From: Poa pratensis
Lineage: Eukaryota; Streptophyta; Magnoliopsida; Poales; Poaceae
Length of the DNA: 64,000 bases
Assembly: GCA_947311845.1 (NCBI GenBank)
Contig: CAMZMU010000063.1
Coordinates: 125,834,914-125,898,913 of the forward strand
Direction of reading: 5' to 3'
Of this stretch, positions 55,199-64,000 are shown in pieces (position 1 is the stretch's first letter; each line of letters begins with the position of its first letter). The position numbers and the translations under genes were made by a program. The notes beneath the pieces are model-generated. The model saw only the letters and a program-made list of their open reading frames with translations. It had not been told where the DNA came from and did not search any database.

Positions 55199-55769
55199 GC
55201 GATCGACGCAATGCGGCCGGATGGGGCAGGGTGTGGAGGTGGTGATCGGTGACGCGGGCGTTTGCGGTGGTGGTGGGAGCCGGCCGGAGTGGAGAGCGAT
55301 GTGGGAGTGGCGGAGCGTGGGCGTGTCGTTTTTGTAGAGGAAGCGGCCGGCGTCGGCTCGTCGTTTCCCTTGCTCACTCTTTGGACAATGTATGTTTTGT
55401 TCAGAAAATAAGGTTCTATTTCGATTGAAGATATTTTAACAGAATGTTTTGGAGGATTCCAATCCATTTTTTTTCCTTTATGGTGTCCCTTTGGATCATA
55501 GGCTTGATTCTTATGGTATCCTTTGGATCATAGGCTTATTTTACAAAACTTATGTGTTTTGAAATCCTGAAGCAATCTCAGTTAACCATGGCGTAGCCGG
55601 GATGGTAGGCATGGGCTGATGCATGCCTGCCCGCCTGGTTTCGAGCCTCTGTGCTCGTAATACCAGCGCGTACTCATTACTATTCTTCTATAAATGTAAG
55701 CAGAGGGATTCAATTCCTCCGGTTTCGAAAAAACGCCTATAGCAATTGAAGTGCATGTCATTTCAATTA

Positions 55770-56201
55770 CTCCCTCCGTTCATAAAATGATGTCTCAACC
55801 AATTTCAAATTTGGATGTATCTAGACATGATTTTTTTTTGAGAAACACAGTACAACACAGACGCTCACATACACGTGCACACACTCACCCCTATGAACGC
55901 ACACACGCAACCCTACCCCTATGAGCACCTCCGTAATACCGAGCCGGCGAGTCGAGTCTTGAGATTGACGAAGTCACCACGGGCGCCTCGCTGTCGACGG
56001 GAACGTCGCCTCCCACTGAAGAATATTCCGCCTAAATGAGAAACACCAATGTCAAACCTGGGGTTTGAACTCTGGTGGGCTGGGGGTACAACCACCCTCC
56101 TAACCATCTTGCCACAGGCAAGTTCTCTCTAGACATGATTTAGTGTGTAGATACATCCAAATTTGTAGTTGGTTGAGACATCCTTTTGTGAACGGAGGGA
56201 G
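55770..56201. mobile_element. Stowaway MITE split by a SINE
   Basis: CTCCCTCCGTTCATAAAATG and the inverted end TTGTGAACGGAGGGAG are flanked by TA (55,768-55,769 and 56,202-56,203). Without the SINE and one target duplication copy the element is about 124 bp. Confidence 0.9.
55834..56127 (-). mobile_element. tRNA-derived SINE, about 294 bp
   Basis: TCTAGACATGATTT is duplicated at 55,820-55,833 and 56,128-56,141. On the minus strand the 5' end reads TGTGGCAAGATGGTTAGGAG with A-box character, followed by GTTCAAACCCCAG, a polymerase III B box. The 3' end is an A-run (T-run 55,834-55,839 on plus). Confidence 0.88.
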
Positions 56202-56204
56202 TAT

Positions 56205-58755
56205 TTCTTTTTTTGTTTTTTCTATTCTTACGATTTGAATATCCTGCAATCCAAATAGAACCTAAACCTATTTTCCGCCGAGTTATGAGCAGGATCACGG
56301 ATGAGGGCCCTTTCTGCGTTGAAGTGGGGCGAGGAGGGTGGTTTTTTCCCCTGCACTCCACAAAACTAATATTGTTTACCCGTGTATGTTAAAAACCATG
56401 CGAGAGTCTTCGTCATGTCTTTGCTCTAACAAAGAGTGATATCGATGGACGGGGCCGGGAAGGTTTCACACATATAGCACCCTACACAACATATAAAGTT
56501 GAAATGTGGTGAGACTTAAATTAAACTTAGGCCATTCAAAAAACAACTAAACATAAATTTAAAATAGTCCAGAATCTGAAATTCTAGTTTAAAATAAAAA
56601 TGATAGCAATAAAGAAACAATCCCAAAATTGTATATGTTCGCAATGCTGAAACTACAATGCATTTTTTTTTCCGAATGTGATTGCAATGCATTGCCGACG
56701 GAAAGATGTAAACGACAGAAGATAGTCCAAGCAACAAAGGCAAATGAACGCTACTATCCGTGTATGCATACAACCGCCTGCCCCAAATCGGCAGATTCTT
56801 TAGCGTGCTCCACTCACAGGTATCTGTGTAATATATGCATACAACTGCCGAATCTAGGCGATTCTTTATACTGCTCCAATTGCAATTTGCTAACCACACG
56901 GTTGTCTTACCTGGCCGTCTAAACTCATTTTTTATACAGCTAATAACGCTGGCGAGGAATAAACTTGTTTTGCATGTGTAAACTGGCACAACAACTCGAA
57001 AATTGGTCTGTCGTGTACATAAACTTGTCCTGCGGGTGTAAATTGTTGAAATTGTCAGACCAGACAAATCCAGCCGATTCTTATGTTTACGTTCTAGTAC
57101 AATTCTTCCGGCTTTGCAAAGCCAACTCCTTTGTTCTGTTCGAGAGAAAGTCGGCGTGTGCCATCACAGACCGCGAGGGAGGTATAAACCATGGTCACAC
57201 CGGCTGCCTGCGACGATCAAGACGGTATGAATAGTTTCAGAAATGAACTAGACAATAGCCACATCGACATCATGACGGTATGAATATTTGGAATATACAA
57301 AGTTCTGAGCTCTTACTTTAAAGTACAAGCTACGTGTGATATCTATCGAGCAATTGGTTTCCTTTACGTGATGTTCAATAGGCAAGAACACGCTGCATCT
57401 GTATTCTAGGAAAAAACATAACAGAGCGGAGTTTATGACCTGCTTCCTGTTTCCAAAAGAATACCCAAATATGAGATCAATTACTTTGACTTTCTTTCAA
57501 ATAATAAATTACTTTGAACTGAAAAGTTATTCACAGTTTCCTCTATAGTCTACAGTGTATATTTGCTGAAAACTCAGCCCGACGTGGGAACTGAACAGAA
57601 GACTCCTAAAGACTTCGTCCTTTGGATGAATTCTGACAGAAATATAGCTAACATAATGCATTCTTTTTATTTCTCACACAAAGGGGATTCTCAAGACATT
57701 TACGTACACAAGTCCAACTATTGCTTCAGAAGGTAAGTGTGAAAGCAATCCCTAATTTATTTTAAAAATGACGACAACTTGCAAGCTAAGAATCAATGTG
57801 TCTATACAGTATATAGGATGGTATTGGGGTAATAAAACTACAAACAGGCCTCAAAATAAAACGCTTAATGGTAAGAAGGTAAGACAAGAAAAAGAAGAAG
57901 ATGTTTAGAAACAACGTAAGTTTGTTGATTACTTGTTTGCCAACAAATTTTGTAATCGTCCAATCTTTACTTCGCAAACTATTCCCTCGGAACTGTTGCA
58001 CCAAAATAATTCCTTCGCAAACTATTTGTAATATAACCTGCTATGCCATGTGAACAACTTGGCACGATAATGTGTCTAACTACTTCTGTTTAGTTGAAGG
58101 TAACTGAAAGCAAAAGTAACTGCTGAACAAAGGCCCTCGGCGACATATAATCTGCACTTGTGGTTAAACGACTTGAAAAGTTTTGATTTCATCATGACTT
58201 GAACTTCTGATATGTGGACATGAAAGGCAGCATGTAAAAGATATTATTGCACCTATCAGTCAGTACTATCTTGAGAAGACAGACTAACTGCATGACAGAA
58301 CTGGTAACACATTAAAGATATTAACCTCCACACTATCTTGGAAGACAGATTGTTAGATATTTTCGCGCTGCTAACCCGGAAATGACTAACGGGTGTTGTT
58401 CTTGGTTGCCAAAATACAGTCCAATCAAAGAGTACTGTCTAATGTTATCTGCATATAGTCTGAGAAAGCAATGAACTAGACCTCGTAACAAACAGACTAT
58501 TAAGCTGAAAGAGACCCGTATAACCTCTGGTTCTTGCTAACTTGGTGGGTGAACATAATGTTTGGTGTACTGACAGAAATATTCTATGTCTATCTTAATA
58601 GTAGGTTATATTTGGTAATCTATATTAACCATGATACTGCAAAGAGCATTTAGCTCTTAAAATTTACAGGCATAGTTGTATACTCCAGAACTAAAACAGA
58701 ATGATAGGTACCACAAAATTGCCAAAAGAACGATCTCATATATTTCTCCTTATAT
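56205..58755. other. Intergenic DNA, nothing assigned
   Basis: The stretch is AT-rich with only short chance frames. CATGACGGTATGAATA-like words repeat at 57,223 and 57,273. No gene or element end was recognised. Confidence 0.4.
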
Positions 58756-58809
58756 ATGGTGCCAGAAATCACAGTTACATCTGCAGTGAATATGCATACA
58801 ACAACCTAC

Positions 58810-59961
58810 CTACATCCAGAACACCACGGGTTTAGCTTGCAAAAGATGCTTAGAAACTACATGGGAGGTGGTGTGATGGGTCTTTGTCTGCAGCTCCCCC
58901 TTATGAGAGTACTTGAGGCTAAACATGGTGATCTGGAGCATGCAACCACCATGATCACCAAAGGATTCCGGGAACTCCAGCCCCTCGCGCATCACACACT
59001 CCACAAGGCAAAATCTGCCGTCTCCCATGTATGTGAGAGTGGCACATGGTCCCCCTGGCAGCTGCTGGCTCTGCGGGACTTTACTGAACATGTCCATGAC
59101 CATTTTCCACTCTGGCTGTGCGCTACTCATGCCGCTGCGGGAGGGGACTTGGCAGGAGCAGACATGGCCATCTTCGCGAAGCCCGACCCACGCTTCCAGC
59201 TCGTCGTCGAAGTAGGCTTCACCATGGAAAGGCAGCACCCAATCCCCATGCCGCCGCCACTCACAACGTTGGGTGTCAAATGAGTAGGTGCCCCTTGCGA
59301 CGCTGCCGCCGTCCTTATCGTGGGAAGACATGAAGATGGTGCGCCCATCGGGGTGCACGGCGTAGGAGGTGATCCAGTCACCCTCGCCGAACGGCGGCGG
59401 TGATGGCACGGTCTTCCAGGACCAATCCTCCATGCTGGGCCTTGGAAGAGACGATGGCTGCTTGTCTCCTGTCGTCTCTGGTGCCCGCGACAAGGCCTCG
59501 AAGGAGTGTTGTTGCCTGACGTTGGAATAGAAGGCTGACATCCCGTAGAGCGTGTTGCCGGCGGCCACGGAGATGTTGAAGCCGTTGGTGAGCAGTGGCG
59601 CCGGGAGGCGAGGGCCGATGGTCAGCGCCGTGGTGTCGGTGTCGTAGACGAGGGTGGGAGTCTGCCCACAGCGTGGGTTGGTGGCGATGAAGATGGTGCT
59701 TCCGAGGGCGGCGAATTTCATGGCACAGCTGACCGTTTGTGCCGCTAGCCGGAGTATGGGAGGGTCGGGGAACCCAACCATTGGTTCCTCCTGCAGATCG
59801 GCGGCGGCGTCTTGCAAGGTGTCAGGGTCAATCTCGTGGACGCTGAAGCCCTTGTGGCAGTCATCCAGCGCCAGGTAGAGGTGCTTCTTCTTCTTCTGCG
59901 GCGGTTCAAGCCGTGACTTCTTGCCGCCGGCGACGTCGCCGTTGAGCTGCCGCTTCGACAT
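58810..59961 (-). CDS. DUF1668 family protein
   Basis: The minus-strand ATG at 59,959-59,961 opens a 383-residue single-exon frame starting [20 protein letters not shown]. It is the first in-frame ATG; the frame stays open upstream without an ATG. A basic patch ([13 protein letters not shown], residues 14-26) could act in nuclear localisation. The body contains repeated beta-propeller-like strands, with [37 protein letters not shown] and GHVCSCQVP, as I know from the grass-expanded DUF1668 family. Function is unknown. Length is complete for the family and no break was seen. Confidence 0.8.
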   Translation of the reverse strand: MSKRQLNGDVAGGKKSRLEPPQKKKKHLYLALDDCHKGFSVHEIDPDTLQDAAADLQEEPMVGFPDPPILRLAAQTVSCAMKFAALGSTIFIATNPRCGQTPTLVYDTDTTALTIGPRLPAPLLTNGFNISVAAGNTLYGMSAFYSNVRQQHSFEALSRAPETTGDKQPSSLPRPSMEDWSWKTVPSPPPFGEGDWITSYAVHPDGRTIFMSSHDKDGGSVARGTYSFDTQRCEWRRHGDWVLPFHGEAYFDDELEAWVGLREDGHVCSCQVPSRSGMSSAQPEWKMVMDMFSKVPQSQQLPGGPCATLTYMGDGRFCLVECVMREGLEFPESFGDHGGCMLQITMFSLKYSHKGELQTKTHHTTSHVVSKHLLQAKPVVFWM

Positions 59962-60151
59962 CTCTCCAATGAATCGGTCACTCCTCGGTGATTTTCTGTC
60001 TGGATTTTGATTGGGAATCTGCCAACGGATATACAGATCAAATGAAATCTTGGGAGCTAGGGCCAGCTGGTTTGGTTCGCAGTCACACACACAAGAAAAC
60101 CTAGATCTAATCTGCTGGCAGCGTGAGTCCTAGAATCCATCCTCGTGAGAG

Positions 60152-60157
60152 TATATA
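60152..60157 (-). promoter_or_regulatory. TATA box of DUF1668 gene
   Basis: TATATA on the minus strand lies about 190 bp before the ATG, implying a 5' UTR of roughly 160 bases. Confidence 0.55.
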
Positions 60158-60159
60158 GC

Positions 60160-60609
60160 CTGGTGCTCGATCTAGTATTTGACAGCGTACCTGGTCACGG
60201 AATCCGAGTCCGGCTCAGAGCATCACCGCATTGCGCCGAACGGGAGCGTGCCTGCTAACGGCCGCCAACTCCGAGTTGAATCAGAACCGCCGCGGTGCGC
60301 CAAACCGGAGAAGATTCAGACTCTCGGTGTCGCGGCGGCGTCCTCTCCCCTCCCTAGCACGGTAATACCAGATTTTCTTCCCAGGGGCCGGTGCCGTTTT
60401 GGCTGCAGAGGTTCCGGGATGGAAAAGGAAGAACTTGTGTTCAAAAAAAAAAAAAACTGCTATGTGATTGATCAGAGAACAGTGATAGACTGTCTTCTGA
60501 ATTTGCATTTGTTATGTGCTGCAGGTTGTACCGGCTGACATTCTTTTGTTTCATGTGCACTTCGTCTCGTATATGGGTTCGGAAAAGAAAGTAACGGAGG
60601 AGTAGTTCT
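60160..60609. other. GC-rich upstream region, nothing assigned
   Basis: A GC-rich patch (60,230-60,360) and an A14 run near 60,450 are visible. I see no convincing gene. Confidence 0.35.
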
Positions 60610-60735
60610 TTTAACGTAAACCGTAGGCGGTCATATACATTAGATTAAACCGGCGGATAGGTACGTATTGGGATTGCCGAAATCACCATGTCGACGAGAA
60701 GGTCGTTCCCCACTGAAAAATCTCCGCTCCAAAAT
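60610..60735 (-). mobile_element. Truncated SINE relic
   Basis: GATTGCCGAAATCACCATGT and GTCGTTCCCCACTGAA resemble the middle of the SINE at 55,834-56,127 (GATTGACGAAGTCACCACGG, CGTCGCCTCCCACTGAA). Both ends are missing. Confidence 0.5.
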
Positions 60736-60987
60736 GCATTTTATATGCATCTTATTATTCTTGGTATTAAGATAAAAGATTGATACTCCCAAATATATAA
60801 GGTGTACTTAAATTTTCGCTGGTCAACGAAGTATGACTTTGATCATGATTTATATTTATATAATATATCCACAATATTTGTATAATGATATATGAAATGA
60901 AAAAATTGCGAAACAAATATAATGGTATCATTTATACATCCACCTCAACATACAATTTAACATATATAACTTAACATATAGTATATA

Positions 60988-63039
60988 CTAGTAAACGTGC
61001 CCGTGCGTTGCAACGGGAGTTTTGAGCACCTACACGAGATAATATGAGCACTTTTTCATATGGAAAAATTTGTAAAGACCGTGCCTGTTCGTTGCAACGG
61101 GTGATTGTCATTCAGAAGAACTATATGCTACTAAAATACCTAAACCTCTAAAACACATTTAATTTGATGTCATCTGGCGGAACCCACGTAACAAAGCATG
61201 GAGAATAGATGAATGCTGTTGAAACCGATAAAGTAATTCTTTGTTGCATGCATTGCATAAGCTATAGCTTGACTGCAGTTTCTAAATTTTACTATCGTAC
61301 ATGACCCATAGAAAATAAAGAAGTACAATCTGGAGGAGTTCCAGTATTCCCATGCTCGCAGGACGCATCATGGCGCTCGCCGCCACGAGCATTAAGGACG
61401 GTACAGTGTGGCACGAGCAGGCTTGCACAATGAGGAATTAAGCACTTACGATGTACTGTTGTATTTTTTCGTTGCTTGTTCTTTCTTTAACTGGAAATTG
61501 GATGGAGGCTGTACAGCTGCTTGTGGAAGATCAAAAGCTTTGTGATTGCCGGGTCGTTTGGTTTTCAGAATAACGTTGCTCCTGTTGTACACCACCATCG
61601 CCCGAGCTTCAGCACCAGAATAGGCACCAAAATTTACCTTCAGCCAATGCACATCAGGTGACATCCAAGAACTTGCTCAAGACCACCAGACCAAAAGAGG
61701 AGAACATAATTTCAAGTTCACATGAGTTACTGCTTCCTCGGACAGTGTGTTTCTGCTTACCAACAATTCAAAAGCAAGTTGCGCTGGTAGTAAGTTTTTT
61801 CTTCCTCTAGAAGCACGTCAGTCAACCAGCACGCCTTGACATCACCTTCCTCAGATGCAAATATGCAAGAACTGACGGAGAGAATAAAACCTAGAACATG
61901 TTATCCAGCTCATAGTAAGGCTCAATCCCGGGATCATGGCCGACGCCGAGGGGTGGCTCCAGGATGCCATCGCGAAGAGCTGCTGCCCAGCTCTTGATGC
62001 TTGGGATCTTATATAATGCTTACTGTAGATGGACTTGTGCTTCTCGATCCGATCAACAACTCTGCACCTGCGCCACTACATGGAGACTTATAGCGCCTGG
62101 ATACTGACAATTTCGCGAGGAAAGAGACCACTTGGGGCGGCACTGCAAGTCGATGATGGCAGCCACGGCGAGAGGTGCACGGTCGCCTACAGTGCGGCGT
62201 CAGCGAGAGCTCCAACACCATGTCCATGGCGACCATAGAAGCGGCCTCTCCTTCCCTTGCAGCTCTACGTTCTTCTCGATCGCCAGTCCTTCCATCTACA
62301 ATAGTCTGGCGGCGAACCACGCACTGTGAAAGCAAGGGGCAAGCGCGGTGTTGGCAGGAGTCCAATCAGCAGCGGAACGTAGGTTCGACGCTGCCTAGTC
62401 GGAAATCCATGTCGGGGTGCCGAGACCGGGAGGAATCCTTGGTGCGTCACCAATATTTTCGATCTCGTTCCCTCGATCTGCTCTCACGTGTGTATATATA
62501 GGAAACAGAGGATCCGATCTATGAATGCACCTGCTGGGCTGGACGTAGAGAAGGACTTGCCATTGCCGCTAGCGGCTCGCCCCCATCTTGGTCTCCATCA
62601 CTCCATGATCGATCACCGGCCTAAATCGTGATGCTGACTTTCTGGCACTTGGACGCCGGCGAGCTCGAGCCGGACGCGGCTTCCAGGGACTGGTCGGAGA
62701 AGCCAGGCATCGTCGCCTCTACCGCCACGGCGCCGAGAGCTAATATCGGGCCGGCGACATACTGATTGATTTTGTCGATGCGATGCGACGAGCTGATCAT
62801 GGCACATATATAGAAACATGATGCAGGCTAGCCTGTTTTGGTTCGTACCGGATTCTGCTCTAAACGCAACGAACGAGGATTCTAGCGATGGACGAAACCA
62901 ATTAATCTTAATGCGACGGACGAAAAACAAAGGGGTAAGTAACTTATGGGTGGCAGTGGTGGGTAATTTTCAGCAACTTTAGGGACAGTTTCAACGACGT
63001 ACGAGAAGAAACCTTAATACTTTTATTATTAGGTATAGA
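60988..63039 (-). mobile_element. Helitron 2, non-autonomous, 2,052 bp
   Basis: On the minus strand it begins TCTATACCTAATAATAAAAG (63,039 downward) and ends CCCGTTGCAACGCACGGGCA then CGTTTACTAG at 60,988, a Helitron hairpin and CTRR end. Host A (63,040) and T (60,987) flank it. A second, imperfect copy of the terminal hairpin sequence (CCGTGCCTGTTCGTTGCAAC) lies inside at 61,080. No Rep/helicase is encoded. Confidence 0.85.
61891..62014 (-). pseudogene. Captured terminal exon in Helitron 2
   Basis: The minus strand reads IPSIKSWAAALRDGILEPPL then GVGHDPGIEPYYELDNMF and a TAG stop at 61,891-61,893. The composition is that of a real protein C-terminus. The parent gene was not recognised. A further piece at 61,664-61,446 (HWLKVNFGAYSGAEARAM) may come from an RNase H-like source. 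Confidence 0.5.
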
Positions 63040-63411
63040 TTAGTGGTCATAGTTGAGCACCAAACACCATCATAAAAAGAGCGTGCATTATATTTTGTGA
63101 CGAAAAGAGTATAAAAACACCAAAATAATGGACTTGTCTAAGACTGTCCTGTGATGAAACTGAGAATACAAGGCTAGCAAACAGCTCAATTTTCCTGTTT
63201 GATCTATAATTAAAATGCGTACAAATTCTTATTGCAGTTCAGCTTTTGGATGAAGTTTTCTACTAGTAGTCCAATTAGTAGTTGAATCGGATTGAGAGGA
63301 AATTAACGGGTGTGCCCTTGACAATAGTTTTTGGGCGATCTTGTGGGCAAAGCCCAAAAGACCGTGGTCGATTCTTCCTTCTAAGTGCCACGCAAATCGG
63401 GGCAGGACGCC

Positions 63412-63735
63412 ATGGCGACGGCGGCCACCGAGTGCTGGGCCGACCTCCACAGCGACCTCCTCATGTCCATCGCCACCGCCGCCAACAAGGGCTTGTCTCT
63501 AAAGTACTACACGTGCCTCCGCGGGGTTTGCACGGCGTGGCGCTCCGCCCTCGCGTCGCGGAACCCTTGTCTCCTCTCCCACGCCGATGAGCGCGTGTCT
63601 GTCTTTTCACTACCGATGCGGCACTCGTCGACGTTGGCGTACTCGTACTCGACGATAGACGACGACAAAAGCCCCTGGTCGTACATCCCCAGGACCGCCC
63701 GCCTCGTCGGCTCTGGCAACGGCCGCCTCGCAATA
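63412..63735 (+). pseudogene. F-box protein gene, truncated by a LINE
   Basis: The ATG at 63,412 opens MATAATECWADLHSDLLMSI, then YYTCLRGVCTAWRSALASRN (F-box core) and RTARLVGSGNGRLAI, the start of a DUF295-like domain. F-box proteins recruit substrates to SCF ubiquitin ligases. About 108 residues of an expected 350-400 remain. The frame then enters antisense LINE 3' UTR and stops at 63,820-63,822. The downstream part of the gene may continue right of the window, beyond the LINE. Confidence 0.75.
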
Positions 63736-64000
63736 TATAAGGATACATCCGAGCGGACGCATCGGTTTCAAGAAGAAGAGGCTAAGAGGCCGTTTACAAC
63801 GCGTTTAGACACACACGCCTAAACGCCATCCACCAAAACGAAAAAAGATCACTCGTCAACCCTCCACCTATCTACGGGTCCTAAGCTACCCCTAAACAAC
63901 CTAGCCGATCGCCACAAGTCGGCCTCGGCCTCCACCATCCTGGTGGCAGACTCCACCGATGGTCTATGTCCCTCGAAGACTACATTGTTCCTGTGTCTCC
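63736..64000 (-). mobile_element. LINE ORF2 3' end (cut by window edge)
   Basis: The minus strand from the edge encodes RHRNNVVFEGHRPSVESATR and EAEADLWRSA, typical of the extreme C-terminus of plant LINE ORF2, with a TGA at 63,849-63,851. About 110 bp of 3' UTR follow to the junction with the F-box gene near 63,735. Confidence 0.75.

Noticed and set aside
56516..57067. 183-codon minus-strand frame
   Set aside because: Composition and context are those of non-coding DNA; no start context or homologous motif was seen.
58756..59283. Plus-strand frame opposite the DUF1668 gene
   Set aside because: It is a shadow; the minus-strand frame has the family motifs.
59962..60090. N-terminal extension of the DUF1668 protein
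   Set aside because: The extension opens with GTG, not ATG, and follows the TATA box as 5' UTR.

Overview
The window is nuclear DNA of a grass, most likely a Pooideae/Triticeae species. The reasons are a TASSELSEED2-like SDR gene, grass-type WI12 and DUF1668 genes, TA-flanked Stowaway MITEs ending CTCCCTCCGT-like, Helitrons with a 3' CTAG terminus, and gene islands between deeply nested LTR retrotransposons. No bacterial-style operons, CRISPR, rRNA or tRNA genes were seen. All functional calls come from reading translations and motifs by eye; no database search was possible.

Bases 1-14,925 are a nested block. A Copia element on the minus strand (gag at 1-455, gag exon 1 at 14,120-14,216, 5' LTR near 14,504-14,925) is split by a 13,448-bp Gypsy element (461-13,908; 453/454-bp LTRs; target duplication CTACA). 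The Gypsy carries gag, protease, RT, RNase H and integrase on the plus strand, broken by several frameshifts and one in-frame TAG. After pol it has a 14-unit tandem array and then two intron-containing antisense genes, the layout known from Tat-type Gypsy elements. Its LTRs differ by about 5 substitutions and 1 indel, so the insertion is recent.

Bases 15,200-36,800 hold host genes in a repeatedly duplicated landscape. A TASSELSEED2-like dehydrogenase (15,305-16,303) is followed by three copies of one non-coding module (from 17,337, 20,650 and 33,660). Two of these lead into near-identical WI12 wound-induced genes (30,848 and 35,224). Copy B was expanded by a 4.55-kb Helitron, a PIF-like element inside a retroposed fragment, and a plastid psaA fragment. 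A LINE 3' part split by a 971-bp hAT element lies between copies A and B. A 1.3-kb LINE-like retroposon with a 16-bp target duplication lies between B and C. A receptor-kinase C-lobe relic follows.

Bases 37,000-46,000 contain a triplicated non-coding repeat, two 5'-truncated LINEs of one family with visible target duplications, a third WI12 gene on the minus strand without a visible ATG, and several MITEs.

Bases 46,796-55,198 are a large minus-strand gene for a plastid-targeted, double-domain D-alanine--D-alanine ligase family protein. Its first 16 exons (about 1.96 kb of coding sequence) read cleanly, whereas the 3' exons carry about four frameshifts. An intron holds a 482-bp TRIM.

Bases 55,300-64,000 hold a Stowaway split by a SINE, a complete DUF1668 gene, a minus-strand Helitron with a captured terminal exon, and an F-box gene truncated by an antisense LINE that runs off the window.
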